In this document: piece by piece, positions 32,525 through 43,253 of the stretch
Numbering within the stretch: the first letter of the stretch is position 1
Layout: each line of letters starts with the position of its first letter
Assembly (NCBI GenBank): GCA_963575745.1
Contig: CAUYUJ010003592.1
Location: 248,001 to 312,000, forward strand
DNA: 64,000 bases
Source: Prorocentrum cordatum
Taxonomy: Eukaryota > Sar > Dinophyceae > Prorocentrales > Prorocentraceae
Reading direction: 5' to 3'
The notes under the pieces: generated by a model
Told to the model about the DNA's origin: nothing
The model's database searches: none
Seen by the model: the letters and a program-made list of their open reading frames with translations, nothing else
Position numbers and translations under genes: made by a program

Positions 32525-33885
32525 CTGGCCAGGAGAGGTAGTCGCAAGCAATATGCGCGAGCGAGTGCTGCCCGCTCGAGGCAACGAGGCTATCGGGCGT
32601 GATGGTGGGGGGGGAGGGGCGGGGCGATCACCTCTCGTCGATATTGTTATTTGTTTGCCAGGGGGGGCTCCCAGGATAAGCTTTCTCTTCCACTGGCAAC
32701 AACAACTACCTGAGTTCCTGAGTTGGCCCGCCCTAAGTAATTCGACCCAGGTGTGGCAAGACATCTAAGCAACCGAGCCCCTGCCACGTGAATCAACAGC
32801 GCCAGGTGGAATGTTGTCCTTGCCTGGGTCGGAAAAGCACGCGCCACCCTCTGATCGACTCCTTCACTCCTGGGCCCCTCGACTCCTCGACTCGGACTCG
32901 ACTCGAGATTGTCCCCCTTGCCCCATTGCATTGCTTGCATTGCTTGACCATTGCTTGCGTTGCTTGACTGCTTGACCACTGCCCTTAACTTAATGATCGT
33001 AGTTCGGGTCCGGGTAGCGTGGGTGCGCATGCGATACGTGCATGGGTGCATTGCATGCCCCTCCCTCTATTCTTACCTAGCAGCTGGAGAGAGCAGGGGA
33101 TGGCCGCAGCCGCCCCCCACCAGCGGCGCCATCTTGCCGCGCGGCGACGCCGCCGCACAGAACGGCGAGGCGCCAGCCCGAGCGCCCGAGCGGGGGGGGG
33201 AGAGGGAGGACGACGCATTCTGATTGATTGCGTAGGAGCATCATTAATGTAAAGGTCACAGTTTCACTGAATGCGAAAACGAACTGCCAGGACCAGGTCA
33301 AAATGGTGGCCTCACAGACGCGACAATCTGGAACTATCGAGTCGGTGCCGTTCTGCTCTGGAAGGGAATCCTAATACCCCTGCAAGGAGCTTCGTCCACC
33401 TCCTCCCCCCCCTCCCCGCCCCTTCCCCATCTCCCCCCCCCCCCTCCTCCTGAGGGCTCCTGAGCCCCCTGCAGGCCCAGGCCACTCAACGGGCCCACAA
33501 TGGTTTCACAGCTCTGCGTTTGGTCGGTCAATTTTGAGCGCCTTCCAAGTGGTCTCACGTGAGGGGTGAAAAACGCGACCCCCCTCGAAGTGCTCAAAGA
33601 GGTCGAAGGAGGAAGGAGGGCGACGAGGAAGAGGAGGTAAACGTGGGCAAGGATGGCAATGAAAGGTTGAGGATAGTGGTTAGCCAAAGTGCAAGGCCAA
33701 GGGTTTGCATGTCAGGACAGACGCGAAAAAGTAAATTGCTGACTTGCACCAGTACTCGTACTGCGCAGCGTGCACAGACCGCAGTGCACAGAAGGATGTC
33801 AGATTTGGCGCGTCTTACACGCGCGCGATCTGACGCTGTGCCAGCTCGTCGCCCAGTGCCAGTGCAGTAGTGTAGTCTAGCCTAG
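32525..33885. other. No supported gene
   Basis: Upstream flank or introns of the gene at 28.4-32.5 kb, then intergenic sequence, including C-rich runs near 33,430-33,450. No other exon could be supported. Confidence 0.45.
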
Positions 33886-35442
33886 TTACGACGATGTGCG
33901 GCGCCTAAGACGCCGACCAACTGACGCAATCGAGTCCACGCTCCCCGAGCCATCTGGGCATTGCCCGTCAAGGCCCTCGGGGGCGCCAGTGTCGAAGTCG
34001 CGCCCGATCTCGTGGAACATCATGGCCCACATGATTGCCAACCCGATGACGTGGCAATGCATGGCGTTTCCAGCCTGACTGATGACAGAGCTCCGGGTGC
34101 GAAAGCAGTGGTCCAGGTCCAACACGTCGAAGCAGGAGCGTTCACCATACGGCTTTGCATGCCCAACTGGGAACCCTTGGAACCACAGTATCTCTGATGG
34201 TGTAAGGGACCTGCCGTGGTCAGGACTGTAGATGATCGTGGAATTCGATATGATCGTGCACATGTTGTCATGAGAGCTGGCGTGAGTGTGTCTATCCGCG
34301 CTCTGCTGCAGCATGAATGCCATCCTGGACCCCGGGCGCCCTGGAAACTTGCGAAGGTAAGCGTTCAGATTCTTGATCTCCCACGCAGAAAGCGCCTCGG
34401 CATATGGGGATGCACGTCGCAGCTGGTCGCACTCGTCTGCTAGCTGATGGTTACAATCGAACTCTGCATCACCGATGTCACGGAGACTGCCTTTGTAGCC
34501 ATGCATGCTGCTGGGGCGACCGCGAGCCCACCTCAAGTCATCCGAGACGTCTCCTGCCGGGGCAAGCAACCAATCGCGCCACGTGACGAGACAGGTCCTG
34601 AAGCACGCGGTGTAGAAGTCTGGCCAACTGCAAGATCCAGGAGCTGGCTCGTGAGCAGCGATAAGATAACGCCTATGCACCATGACAATAATCTTCCTCT
34701 TGCGACGCACAGGCCAGCCGAGATCCACTGGGTCCGAGACAACCTGGAATATCAGATAGAACTTGCCAAGAAAGAATTCAGCGATCTCAGTCGGGTAGTG
34801 CACCACCTGCTCCAAAACGATCACGGGCTCCTGGGTGGCAACCCTCTGCGCGTACCATGCCGAACACGCTAGTGCTGTCTTCCCAGATTCGCCTGCGCGA
34901 GCACCTTGCGACGAGAAATCCCAGCAAGGCAGCCCAGCCAAGTGCATCGTTGCAGGCCTGCGTGGGATTGGACAGCAGCACAAGGACTCAGAGCTATGCT
35001 TGGCGCACTCCGCCTCCCAGACAATGGCATTCCCCGTGTCGATGATAGCCTTCATGCTGACACGATCCAGTTTACTCATCCGCAAAGTCGGGGCTACGCG
35101 TGGGTTCCAGATCGAATTGATGTCTTTGAAGAGGCATGTAGGGGGCTCCCTCAATAACAAGAGCTCGCCCAGGCAGCTCTCGTCGTGCTCGAATCCAAAC
35201 AGATGCTCAACTGAATGGCTCTGTCCCGGGAACGACATGCTCAAGTAGCGCAGAATTGCTTCCAACGCGTGGTCTGGCCCAGAAACTCCTGTAAAGCAAG
35301 TGCTGATTGTGAAGTTGCGTCTGACCCCTCTGGAAAGCTTGCCATTGACTTCATCAGTACCAGTGCCGAGAAATGCTGCCACCGAACTCACGGCATACTC
35401 TACCCACTTGAATGCGTCGGAGAATGATGTTACAACTGGCAT
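33886..35442 (-). CDS. Cytosine-5 DNA methyltransferase-like protein
   Basis: Single exon; I start at the ATG at 35,442 (MPVVTSF), because a spliced-leader relic ends 20 nt upstream of it; about 518 residues. The frame stays open further upstream to 35,622. C5-methyltransferase motifs appear in order (residue numbers from MPVV): I, ISTCFTGVSGPDHALEA (about 46-62); IV with the nucleophile Cys, AGLPCWDFSSQG (about 169-180); VI-like, VIVLEQV (about 207); VIII-like, LGWPVRRKRK (about 241); IX, RSLTPSEILWFQGFP (about 411-425); X, SQAGNAMHCHVIG (about 455). The family transfers methyl from S-adenosylmethionine to cytosine C5. Deviations are PCW for PCQ and LEQV for ENV, so activity is uncertain. 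In dinoflagellates such genes are numerous and some are reported inside retrotransposons. A second copy lies at 62-64 kb and a fragment at 2.9-3.5 kb. Confidence 0.75.
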   Translation of the reverse strand: MPVVTSFSDAFKWVEYAVSSVAAFLGTGTDEVNGKLSRGVRRNFTISTCFTGVSGPDHALEAILRYLSMSFPGQSHSVEHLFGFEHDESCLGELLLLREPPTCLFKDINSIWNPRVAPTLRMSKLDRVSMKAIIDTGNAIVWEAECAKHSSESLCCCPIPRRPATMHLAGLPCWDFSSQGARAGESGKTALACSAWYAQRVATQEPVIVLEQVVHYPTEIAEFFLGKFYLIFQVVSDPVDLGWPVRRKRKIIVMVHRRYLIAAHEPAPGSCSWPDFYTACFRTCLVTWRDWLLAPAGDVSDDLRWARGRPSSMHGYKGSLRDIGDAEFDCNHQLADECDQLRRASPYAEALSAWEIKNLNAYLRKFPGRPGSRMAFMLQQSADRHTHASSHDNMCTIISNSTIIYSPDHGRSLTPSEILWFQGFPVGHAKPYGERSCFDVLDLDHCFRTRSSVISQAGNAMHCHVIGLAIMWAMMFHEIGRDFDTGAPEGLDGQCPDGSGSVDSIASVGRRLRRRTSS

Positions 35443-35462
35443 TGCGTGGCAGGTGAAACTGT

Positions 35463-35473
35463 TTGAGCCAAAA
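35463..35473 (-). other. Spliced-leader relic upstream of the methyltransferase
   Basis: On the minus strand TTTTGGCTCAA matches eleven consecutive bases of the 3' end of the dinoflagellate spliced leader (…CCATTTTGGCTCAAG). It ends 20 nt before the ATG at 35,442. This is the position expected if a trans-spliced mRNA had been reverse-transcribed and reinserted. Confidence 0.55.
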
Positions 35474-35622
35474 CAGGTAAGGATACTGACAAAAACACTG
35501 CATGCTGAGATTACGCATTGCGACTCAGCACTCTCATCGACGCCAGTCGATCGTTCAACCCATCGAAAACAACTGGCAGAGCAACGGGAGCGGTGTTCCC
35601 ACGCACCGCACAGCCCCCGCAA

Positions 35623-36215
35623 GACAAGATCTTGGAGGTGTACATGGCTTCTGACCGCAACTCCTGGGACGGAACATGGTGCCTCGTCGCCTATGCTGTC
35701 GGACGGGACAACGATGCCTAAAGTCTGGTGACCTCATCAATTTGATATATTTAGAAGCAGATCGCGGCATCCAGCTCTGCCCTGCAATCACCGACAACGG
35801 ATAACAAACGGCCACAAAGCTCCTGCCTGCGACGTTGCAAAGCACCTTCGGAATGTTGGCCCAAGCTCTGTTCTACCAAAGAAACTGGAGAGGGTGTTAG
35901 GTAGGAGGTGAAGGCGAGGAACTAACATGTTGTTTTGTGTAGATTCCAAGCCCTGAGAATTCGTCGCGCCCTCAACATGGCGGCTGCCATTCCAATGCTA
36001 AATTGTACTAAGGATGTAGTTTAGTATTTTCTCGTGTCACAACCGCTCTTCCAGATCACTAGCCTCTCCTAACCGCTACCGACAGGTACGCATATACTCA
36101 CATCTAGTTCCAGCTTTAACTTGGTGGGTGATACTATGGGAAAAGGATTATGAATAAAGGTTGAAGGTAACATATATCATGGCCGCGCGCCGCCCTGTGG
36201 AGAGCAGCGCTCTAC
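35623..36215. other. Intergenic, no supported gene
   Basis: Unique sequence of near-average composition, somewhat AT-richer toward 36,100-36,180. Confidence 0.5.
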
Positions 36216-37432
36216 ATATGACACCGTGGAGAGCAAGTCTGAACGCCTAGCTTTATGGAGAGCATGTATCCACACCTGCCCCTGTGAAGAGCAGGGTTAC
36301 ACACCTGATCATGTGGAGAGCAGAGCTCCACACCTGGCTCTGTGGAGAGCAGGGCCCCACGCATGTCCCTGTGGAGATCAGGGCTTCACACCTGGCCCTG
36401 TGGAGACCAGGGCTCCACACCTGAGCCTGTGGAGAGCAGAGCTCCACACCTGACCCTGTGGAGACCTGGGCTCCGCACCTGGCCCTGTGGAGAGCAGGGC
36501 TCCACACCTGGCCCTGTGGAGAGCCGGGCTCCACACCTGGCCCTGTGGAGAGCAGGGCTCCACACTGGCCCTGTGGAGAGCAGGGCTCCACACCTGGCCA
36601 TGCGGAGACCAGGGCTCCACACCTGGCCATGTGGGGATCAGGGCTCCACACCTGGCCCTGTGGAGTCCAGGGCTCCACACCTGGCCCTGTGGAGACCAGG
36701 GCTCCACACCTGACCCTGTGGAGACCTGGGCTCCACACCTGGCCCTGTGGAGAGCAGGGCACCACACCTGGCCCTGTGGAGACCAGGTCTCCACACCTGG
36801 CCCTGTGGAGAGCAGGGCTCCACACCTGGCCCCGTGGAGAGCAGGGCTCCACACCTGGCCATGTGGAGACCAGGGCTCCACACCTGGACACGTGGAGACC
36901 AGGGCTCCACACCTGGCCCTGTGGAGAGCAGGGCTCCACACCTGGCCCTGTGGAGACCAGGGCTCCACACCTGGCAATGTGAAGACCAGGGCTCCACACC
37001 TGGCCCTGTGGAGAGCAAGTCTCCACACCTGGCCCTGTGGAGAGCAGGGCCCCACGCCTGGCCCTGTGGAGACCAGGGCCCCACACATGGTCATGTGGAG
37101 ACCAGGGCTCCACACCTGGTCATTCGGAGAGTATGGTTCCACACCTACCCACGCGGAGAGCAGGGCTCCACGCGCGGCCATGTGGAGAGCAGTGCTCATC
37201 ACAAGGCTATGTGGAGAGCAGGGCTCCACACCTGGCAATGTGGGTAGCACAGCTCCACGCCTGATGATGTGGAGACCAGGGTTCTACACCTGGTCATGTG
37301 GAGAGCAGTGCTCCAGACCCGGCTGCGTGGAGAGCAGGGCGCCACACCTGGTCCTGCGGAGAGCAGCTCTCCACGAATGACTCCGTGGAGAGCAGGGCTG
37401 CGTGCCTGGCCCTGTGGATGAGTATGAGTGGG
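36216..37432. repeat. 29-bp satellite with internal dyad
   Basis: About 42 copies of a 29-bp unit, consensus GTGGAGAGCAGGGCTCCAC followed by ACCTGGCCCT. Each unit contains an inverted repeat GTGGAG…CTCCAC around a 7-nt loop. Because 29 is not a multiple of 3 and the unit lacks stops in any frame, all six frames are open for hundreds of codons; none is a gene. Confidence 0.95.
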
Positions 37433-38445
37433 AGGTGCGTGAGGAGGAGGATGATGTTTGGGATAAGGAGGAGGATAAACACAAGGAGGATAACTAGGAT
37501 GGTACCCCGCTCTATGCGCCCACGACCTTCGAATCAGAGCTCCTACGATATCACGCCATTGCTCCAGGTCGCACATGAGCTACACTGAAACTGTGTTTGT
37601 GTCCGGCTTAAGTTATCATGACACAAACAAAACAAGACTAGTATCCTGTGGCAAATCAATTGAAACCATGGTTTGCCATTTACAAGGCCCCTGGCGGGCC
37701 GCGCTACCCGCCGTCGTTTACTCAAGCGCTGCTTCCAAAAAGAAGCTGTTAACATATGCGTTGAGGTAAGATGAGCAGAGAACGGTTCAGAACAACGACG
37801 GCGGCAACGACGACGAAGGATGGGACAGAGCCGACCTGTCATGCTTTCAAAGTTGGAGCGAATGTGATATGACATATGAAATGTATGTAGGTTCCCTTCG
37901 CAAAACCCTAGATGACATCCAAATCGGCACGTTTGCAAATACATGGGCGGCCAGCCTTCGCTATTATCAGTCTTGAATACGATGCTGCATTCTCATTATG
38001 CACTGACCCCTGTTCTCGCAGGCCGCTCTGGTGCGTGATCAAGCAGTCCTCTGTCAAGGCGCACCCCGCGCGCCCCGCGCTCCTGCCTGCGCACAGGATG
38101 CCAGGAGCAGTAGCAGAGGCCAGCCGTGCACGAGAGATTGGCTAAGAATGCGAGCGTATGCCATGATGTAAAAGGATGTAATGATACGTTGGTGCTCACA
38201 CTTTGTTCACGCTGGTTTAGCATTCGCCATGATAAACATCAAGGCTAATATCATAATGTTGATACGTGTGCGCATGTAAACACTATCGTGCGTTGGCACG
38301 CAATGGACGTTGACGTTTCGCGTCGCATGCTCACGCTCACCACTTGCGCCGTGTGTTATTATGCTCGTGCCATGGTGTAGGCATGCAGCGTATGTTGCTT
38401 CGCATATATACATATATACGCATTGTAAAACACGCAGTCGCTCGC
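37433..38445. other. Intergenic, no supported gene
   Basis: Near-average composition, including the 3' flank of the transposase-like gene. No repeats or convincing frames. Confidence 0.5.
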
Positions 38446-39651
38446 TTAGAACACAATGGACGCAGAGCACATGTTGCACAGCGCATGCTTCGCAAAAACG
38501 CCAGGCCGGTCACAATCAACTCTGATTGGATCCCTCTGCGCTTCCGCGCACGCACTGCTGCAATCTCGGTGCCACGTAAGCATGCACAGAGGGCATTTCC
38601 TAGGCGGGCCCGTAGGCCCAGCACGAGCGTCGTTGCACGCTGCGCAAGCATCACTGGATGGCACGTCCGAATCGAAGCCCCCAGCGAGCGCCAGCTCCCA
38701 CATGGATTTCAAGCGGGGTATCTCAGGGGACACTGGAATGCGCATGTCTCGGCGGAATTCTGCTGAAACGCCGACTGCCGGGTGGATGGTCTCGGCATTG
38801 GCGATGATGTGAAAAAGGAAACATTGAGGCGGGGGACCACTTAAATTTCCTTGCGTTGTCGAGGAATACAACCTGACCGTTCAGGGTACCCGGGCCCCGC
38901 CAGTTGATGAACGCTACGGTCTGAGTCTTCTGCCCAGACACGTCTTCAGCCAGATACATCAGCGACGCCTCTTTCCTAGCCCCGACCTCATCACTCTCGA
39001 GTGCCTTCTTCCTAGCCTCAAGGATCTCCTTCGCTCTCAATGTTGACTCCAACCATTTTGCTGCCGCTGCTGCCACTTGTTCTGGGGGCACGACTGCCGG
39101 GGGGGCAGGGCCGCCGCTGCTGCCAGCGGCGCCGCCGCCACTGCAGCCGCCGCCGACCGGGAAGAGCGCTGCTTCGAGGACCGAATCCGCGGCGACAACA
39201 GCGTCGTCGCACTCCTCCGCTGCCTTGGCAGCCACTCGATCCTCGACAGCCTTCTCTAGAGACTCGCCATCGCCATCATCAGCCAGCGCGGCGGCAACTT
39301 TCTCAGCATTCGAGAGGTCCCTCGCCCGCAAGGCGTCATCCAACTCCCGATCTTCCTGATCCAAGAAGTCTGGGATGTCGGGACTGACTAGACAGCTCTC
39401 CTCCTCCTGGAGACGAATGGCAAGTCTTCTCTCTTCGTCCTCGTCGTCGCTGTCGTCGTCGCCCGCGTCGTTGCCGACGCCCTCCTCCGCCGCGGCCGCC
39501 GCTTCCGCCGCTGCGATGGCTGCTGGCAGCGCAGGCCCGGGCGGAAGCGGCTCTGGCACCAGCACCTCTGCCGCTGCACCGGCGCGAGGCAATAGCGGCG
39601 CCAGCTTCCTCTTCTTGTGCTTCGGCAACTTAACCTGTCTCTCCCTTCCCG

Positions 39652-39748
<97 letters not shown>

Positions 39749-39779
39749 CTCTTTCTCTCTCTCTCTCTCTCTCTCTTCT

Positions 39780-39876
<97 letters not shown>

Positions 39877-39905
39877 ATATATATCTTTCTTTATCTCTCT
39901 CTCTC

Positions 39906-39943
<38 letters not shown>

Positions 39944-42900
39944 TCTGGCTGGAAGGACTTCAGCAACAGCAGCGATGACGAGGACGACGCCGACGTCGGC
40001 GACAACGAACGCGACGACGACAGTAGACTGATCGATTTCGACTGCGACATCTCTGACGACGGCGGCGTTGACAACGAACAACGACGATGTCTTGGTTCGA
40101 GGCAAGCATTGCAGCGGTGATTGAGCGCACGAGCGCAAGCGCGCGTGCCTGCTCCACGCGCGCACATTTCCCCTGCTAGATGAAGGCGGATCTCAGGGTC
40201 GACCCAACGAAGTGTCAGGCAGGGCTGATATGATACAATCGATCTATACATAGGTTGAACAAACAGACGCGTGTGTCAGGTTTGGACCTATGGACGCTTT
40301 GATAGCATGTCAGAAAAAGGGCCTGTCGGGAAGAACAGACAAACACGCGGTGAAGCAACGCGCAGGAAGGAAGTGGGCCAGAGAGAAGGAGAGACAGATA
40401 TGGAAAATTATCGATAAAGAAAGATCAGACATACAGAAAGAGCGAAACATAAGGACAAATTGTCGCATGCTAGCTCCCGACGCCCCCCCCTGGGAGCCGG
40501 AAGGGCAATGGCGTCGCTCTCCCAGTCCGGCAGCGGCGGCGCCTGCGCGAACTCGAAGCCAAGGGGGGCCCTCCGATAGCTGAACTGCAGCTCGCCAGAC
40601 CAATCGTCATCGCCAGCCAGAGACCCCAGAACACTCCGTAGCACGCTGCTCAACAGACTCACCTGACGAGAACAAGCAGGAATGCGGAGTTGGACCTGCT
40701 CGTCGTCTACGTGACTGAAAAGCTCTGCCCGCATCATCATAGCAGCATTCCCACTCAACTCACACGCCACCCACACGTCAGGACACGACTTGAAATTCAC
40801 GCACTTGAACTCAGCCCACAAACGCGGTAAGTCGGCACCACCAAGTTTTCTCAGAAATGCAACGAGCCTGAAATTCAAACTGGCGACTTGTTGATCACGA
40901 ACGGTTAGAACAACAGGTTCCACAGGGAGAGACGCATGCGCTGCGGCCAGACGCGCAGTGGCTGCTGCGCTCCATCGATCTAGCTTTGCAAGGACGTGGT
41001 CGGCGCCCACGCAATAGCTGACAGCACACTCCTTCACGCGGCCAACCTCCGACGATATCAGACTCCACTTCTTGTGTTTGGATGACGAGGTGCCGAGACC
41101 ACGCGCTTTCGACAGGTTCACGCGAGAACTTAACAGAGGCAACTGGATCCGAGGGGCTTTCTTGACTACCATTTTGATGTGTGAATTCACTGATTCTAGC
41201 TCTTCTGAGTCGCGCTGAAATGACCTAGAAAGCATCCGGATGATCCCCCAGAAAAACACGTCACGATTTCCAGTCTCAGCGCACTGGCGTATGCGGTCGC
41301 GGAACAGCTCTCTGACCTGTGAACCAACATTAGACATTAAACTAAAGGTCCTTCCCGTCCCCTCCCATTCTTCCGAGTGCCCTCGGCCCTCCGCGACCTC
41401 CTCCGCCTTCTACCTTGCCCCTGGTACCCCCTCCCCCCTCCTTGCCACGGCCCGCCCTACCCGCCCCTAGAAGCCCCTCTCCCTCCTGGAGGGGCTGGCT
41501 GGAGTCCTGGAGTCCGGGCTGGAAGGGCCCACTGGAAGTTCCAAGGGGGCCCCCTCCTCTCCTCTCCTTTTCCACTCCTCATCCTCGTCCTTCCTCATCC
41601 TCCTCCCTCCCACTCTCTGCGCGCCCGTGGCCCGGCGACCTTCTTGGCGCCGGCCCCGCCCCCCAGGTCGCCGTCGGCGGCCTCGAGCAGCTCTCTGGCG
41701 AACCTCTCGCGGTAGCTGCAGAAGACGCCAGGGCCCTGGCCGGGGACAGGACAGCGCGCGGGCGCTGCTGCGGGAAAGGGGCTGGAGCAGCTGGAGTAGA
41801 AGGGGGAGGGGACTGAGGAGGAGGAGCATGGAGGAGAGGACGGAGGAGAGGAAGGATGACAGGCGGGGAGGAGGGGAGGGATGAGATGAGTCGGGCGAGG
41901 GCAAGGGCAGGGCGGGGAAGGGAAAGAGGGCAGAGCGAAGGGGCAGAGAGAGGGGACAGGGCGGGGAGGGGGACGGGCGGGGAGGCGGAGGAGAAGGGGA
42001 ATTCAAGCGGGGGGGAAAGCCCATGACCAAGCGCATTTCAAACGCCCAGGACGTTCCTGGTAGACCAGCCAGAACAGCTTCCACGGCCAAGCATTCACTC
42101 GCTCTGTAACGCGTCGCCGAAAATCAGCGGCCGCTGGAAGGGCAGCGTGGAGCACGATCTGTGGTAACATGCCAACTAGGTCAAGCGATGTCCTCTCCCG
42201 AACATCGTGCCAAGATTCCATATGGGCCAGGGCGTCGAGCTCAGATTGGATATCGAGCGCCTTCCCCAGACAAGGTGAGCCAACGAGCCAGCCCCAGTCG
42301 TTCGAATATATTCTTGATGCTTTTGTAATATGGACCGGAAGTGACGCAATGGTTCCCCGCACTTGTGGCGCACCTGCATGACCAACCAGAAAGCCTGTGA
42401 ATGAAGTGCTTCTAGCGAGGACGAACACCACCTATTCATCTTAGCAGTGAAGGCCTCTTTCGACTCGTGGCCGACGTCGTCCATGACGTACTCCAGAGCA
42501 CCCGCAAGCTTGTCAGGATTATCAAAGGCCTTCGCCGCCGCATCGCGCTTGCTCTTCTGGAAAGCATCTGAGAGGACGGCGACTAGGTGCTCGCGCGGGG
42601 GCCTCAACAGTTGGTCCTTGGGCTTAGGGCATGGGGGACTCGGGTCCCGGGGACTCTCGATCTCTCGATCTGGACGCAACCCCCAGGCCAATGAGGGAAA
42701 TCTGCTAACTATCGATTCGATGCGAGGCGATGCGACGTTTGGCTCCCGAGTTCCTCACACGCTGAGACACTCCCCCATCGCGAAGCGTTGCAGGCTATGG
42801 GCATCTTGAACGCGTGCGACACCGCCTCAATTGTGCCAGCTCTGGAGCCAGACTCTGGGTCATCATATTTCAACTGCCATATCTTGAAGATAGAAACCGC

Positions 42901-43181
42901 CCACTCCCTCCAGCAATTCATGATCTTAGCGACCGAACTATAATATTTGATCCCGCAGACATCCAATAGTATTTGGTCTGCACGTTTGAGCATCTCGCCT
43001 AAAAGGTCGCACAATGAGAATGGGGCTGGGCAGGGGGCGCTGAGGATGAATATACCCTATGCCTGCGGCGCTCAACCAGCAGTCAGCCCTTAGGGGTGTC
43101 GGTGACACAAATGCGTAGTATATGTGCGTGCACCAGAAATGCTTCTCTATATATATATATGTGTATATATATGTATATATA

Positions 43182-43253
<72 letters not shown>

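Noticed and set aside
36226-37380. Open frames of about 290-297 codons on both strands
   Set aside because: They arise from the 29-bp satellite, which has no stop in any frame; no splice or start context and no non-repetitive sequence.
36216-37432. CRISPR-like appearance (regular short repeats)
   Set aside because: The repeats are head-to-tail with no unique spacers, and the surroundings are eukaryotic.
39388-40251. 287-codon minus-strand frame across the CT tract
   Set aside because: It runs through a (CT)n microsatellite in another frame from the supported exon starting at 39,634.
42640-42760. Inverted repeat at the ends of the third intron of the transposase-like gene
   Set aside because: Only about seven bases (ACTCGGG) match, which is expected by chance, unlike the long arms at 56.4 and 63.0 kb.
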